The notes beneath the pieces were generated by a model. That model was not told the DNA's origin and did not search any database. It worked only from the letters and a program-made list of their open reading frames with translations. Shown here in pieces: positions 60,228-64,000 of a DNA stretch of 64,000 bases (position 1 is the stretch's first letter; every line of letters begins with the position of its first letter). This stretch comes from Micropterix aruncella. Its lineage: Eukaryota; Arthropoda; Insecta; Lepidoptera; Micropterigidae. Both the position numbers and the translations under genes were made by a program. Where the stretch lies: assembly GCA_944548615.1 (NCBI GenBank), contig OX155963.1, positions 29,219,659 through 29,283,658 of the forward strand, read 5' to 3'.

Positions 60228-61129
60228 AGCAACTGACGAATTTTAATATGCGATAATTAGCTTTAATTGATAATTCATGCTTTTATTGTATATTCTGAAT
60301 GAATAAATTGAATACTGAATAGATGATATAAAAAAATGTATGTGACAGTTTTGTAGAGAATCTTATAAGCTTTACTTTTTACATGAAGCATATTTCTGAT
60401 ATCGCTAAAGATAGCGAGATATAAGCGGAAATCTGAACCGGGGCGCCATTTTTCCAAGATGGTGGCTCGAGCGCAACATAGAGAGTAGGCGACTTTTAGT
60501 ATGTTTAACAGTAGGTACGCATCAAAGAACATCTATGCCAAGTTTCAAACTATTACCAATTATTTCCGTCAAACGTCGAAATTTGTTCCTAGTTGACTGG
60601 GCTAAGAGAGTTGTACAGCATGCGGCGTATTCACCAGAATTGGAACCCTCTGATTACCGCTTATTCAGATCGATGCCATTATATTTGAAAGACCAGCGTT
60701 TCAAGAAAGTTGCGAAAATGGCTCGATGAGTATTTTGCTTTGAAACCACCACGTTTATATCGTTAAGATATTCATCATCTACCTGATAAAAAGCAAAATA
60801 CCATATTATTATATGATAATGGTTAATAATTCGATAATTAATCTTTGTAAAGAGTATGTCTTCAATAATGTTGAATTTGACCAAAAAAAGCCGAGTTTCT
60901 ATTTGCACACCTAATAGTAGATCTAATTCTATCTCTCCGTAATATTTCTGAAATATATTCAGCCTATCTTTAAATGCGGGCACTAAAAATTAAAAATCTA
61001 TATTATTATCATTGGTCATAGCAATAATGTACGGCACACATATCATTGGAAAATGTATGTCAGTCAGAATTTTTCAGCGATGATCGATGTCTGGTCCTTA
61101 ATTTATTAAAAGAGTATTTTCTGAGCTAA

Positions 61130-64000
<2,871 letters not shown>

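Larger units (their letters stand above)
58680..60320 (+). mobile_element. LINE 3' end, same family as 47.2 kb, split by an insertion
   Basis: 58685-59196 matches 47950-48500 closely, including codons for SFGCLSYKLFNQLPLSTR and the 3' region. The match resumes at about 60230 (AACTGACGAATTTTAATATG) and ends in GAATACTGAATAG (60310-60320). The roughly 1.03 kb between (59198-60227) is absent from the other copy and is therefore a younger nested insertion. Confidence 0.85.

Overview
The window looks like gene-poor nuclear DNA from an insect, most likely a moth or butterfly. The evidence is an intron-bearing eukaryotic tRNA-Leu(CAA) gene, a Runt-domain transcription factor with spliced exons, AT-rich sequence packed with transposon remnants, and the short dispersed repeat opening with CTGCGCCCCGCGGTTTCACC that is common in Lepidoptera. 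No bacterial operons, CRISPR arrays or phage genes are visible. Most open reading frames here are chance frames or transposon debris and are left out.

The only convincing host protein gene is at the right end on the + strand: two coding exons of a RUNX-family transcription factor (57645-57824 and 62231-62447). They are separated by a 4.4-kb intron, and the rest of the Runt domain lies beyond the window. That intron holds a foldback MITE, a LINE 3' end split by a nested insertion with a strong hairpin, and a roughly 1-kb inverted-repeat element. The only confident RNA gene is tRNA-Leu(CAA) at 45888-46006, with a 36-nt intron and a T-run terminator.

The rest is mobile DNA in layers. Non-LTR retrotransposon pieces (jockey/CR1-like and RTE-like) occur at about 0.3, 4, 5, 8-9.5, 11, 12, 13, 18, 26, 41-44, 47-48.6, 50, 51-52, 55 and 58.7-60.3 kb. 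DNA transposons include hAT remnants (3.1-3.5 kb and 10.1-11.6 kb, the latter with an 8-bp target duplication), piggyBac-like MITEs (10.5, 20.4 and 30.1 kb) and palindromic TA-flanked MITEs (14.8 and 45.4 kb). Two tRNA-derived SINEs lie at 15.8 and 25.7 kb. Tandem arrays have periods near 119 bp (19 and 27 kb) and 252 bp (29 kb).

Two items stand out. First, 30317-32482 is a complete but decayed Transib/RAG1-like transposon: 38-bp terminal repeats laid out like a 23-RSS, a perfect 5-bp GGTTG target duplication, and a broken transposase. Second, a roughly 650-675-bp element I do not recognise ('element X') has no terminal inverted repeats and no A-tail. It carries 12-13-bp target duplications at four insertions (1.3, 13.9, 22.9 and 23.9 kb), two of them nested inside other copies in a 2.4-kb cluster at 22.6-25.0 kb.

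Several GC-richer blocks without repeat signatures (16.5, 26.4, 37.6, 42.2, 44.4 and 54.4 kb) are the best places to look for promoters, untranslated exons or enhancers, but nothing in the sequence alone proves function.
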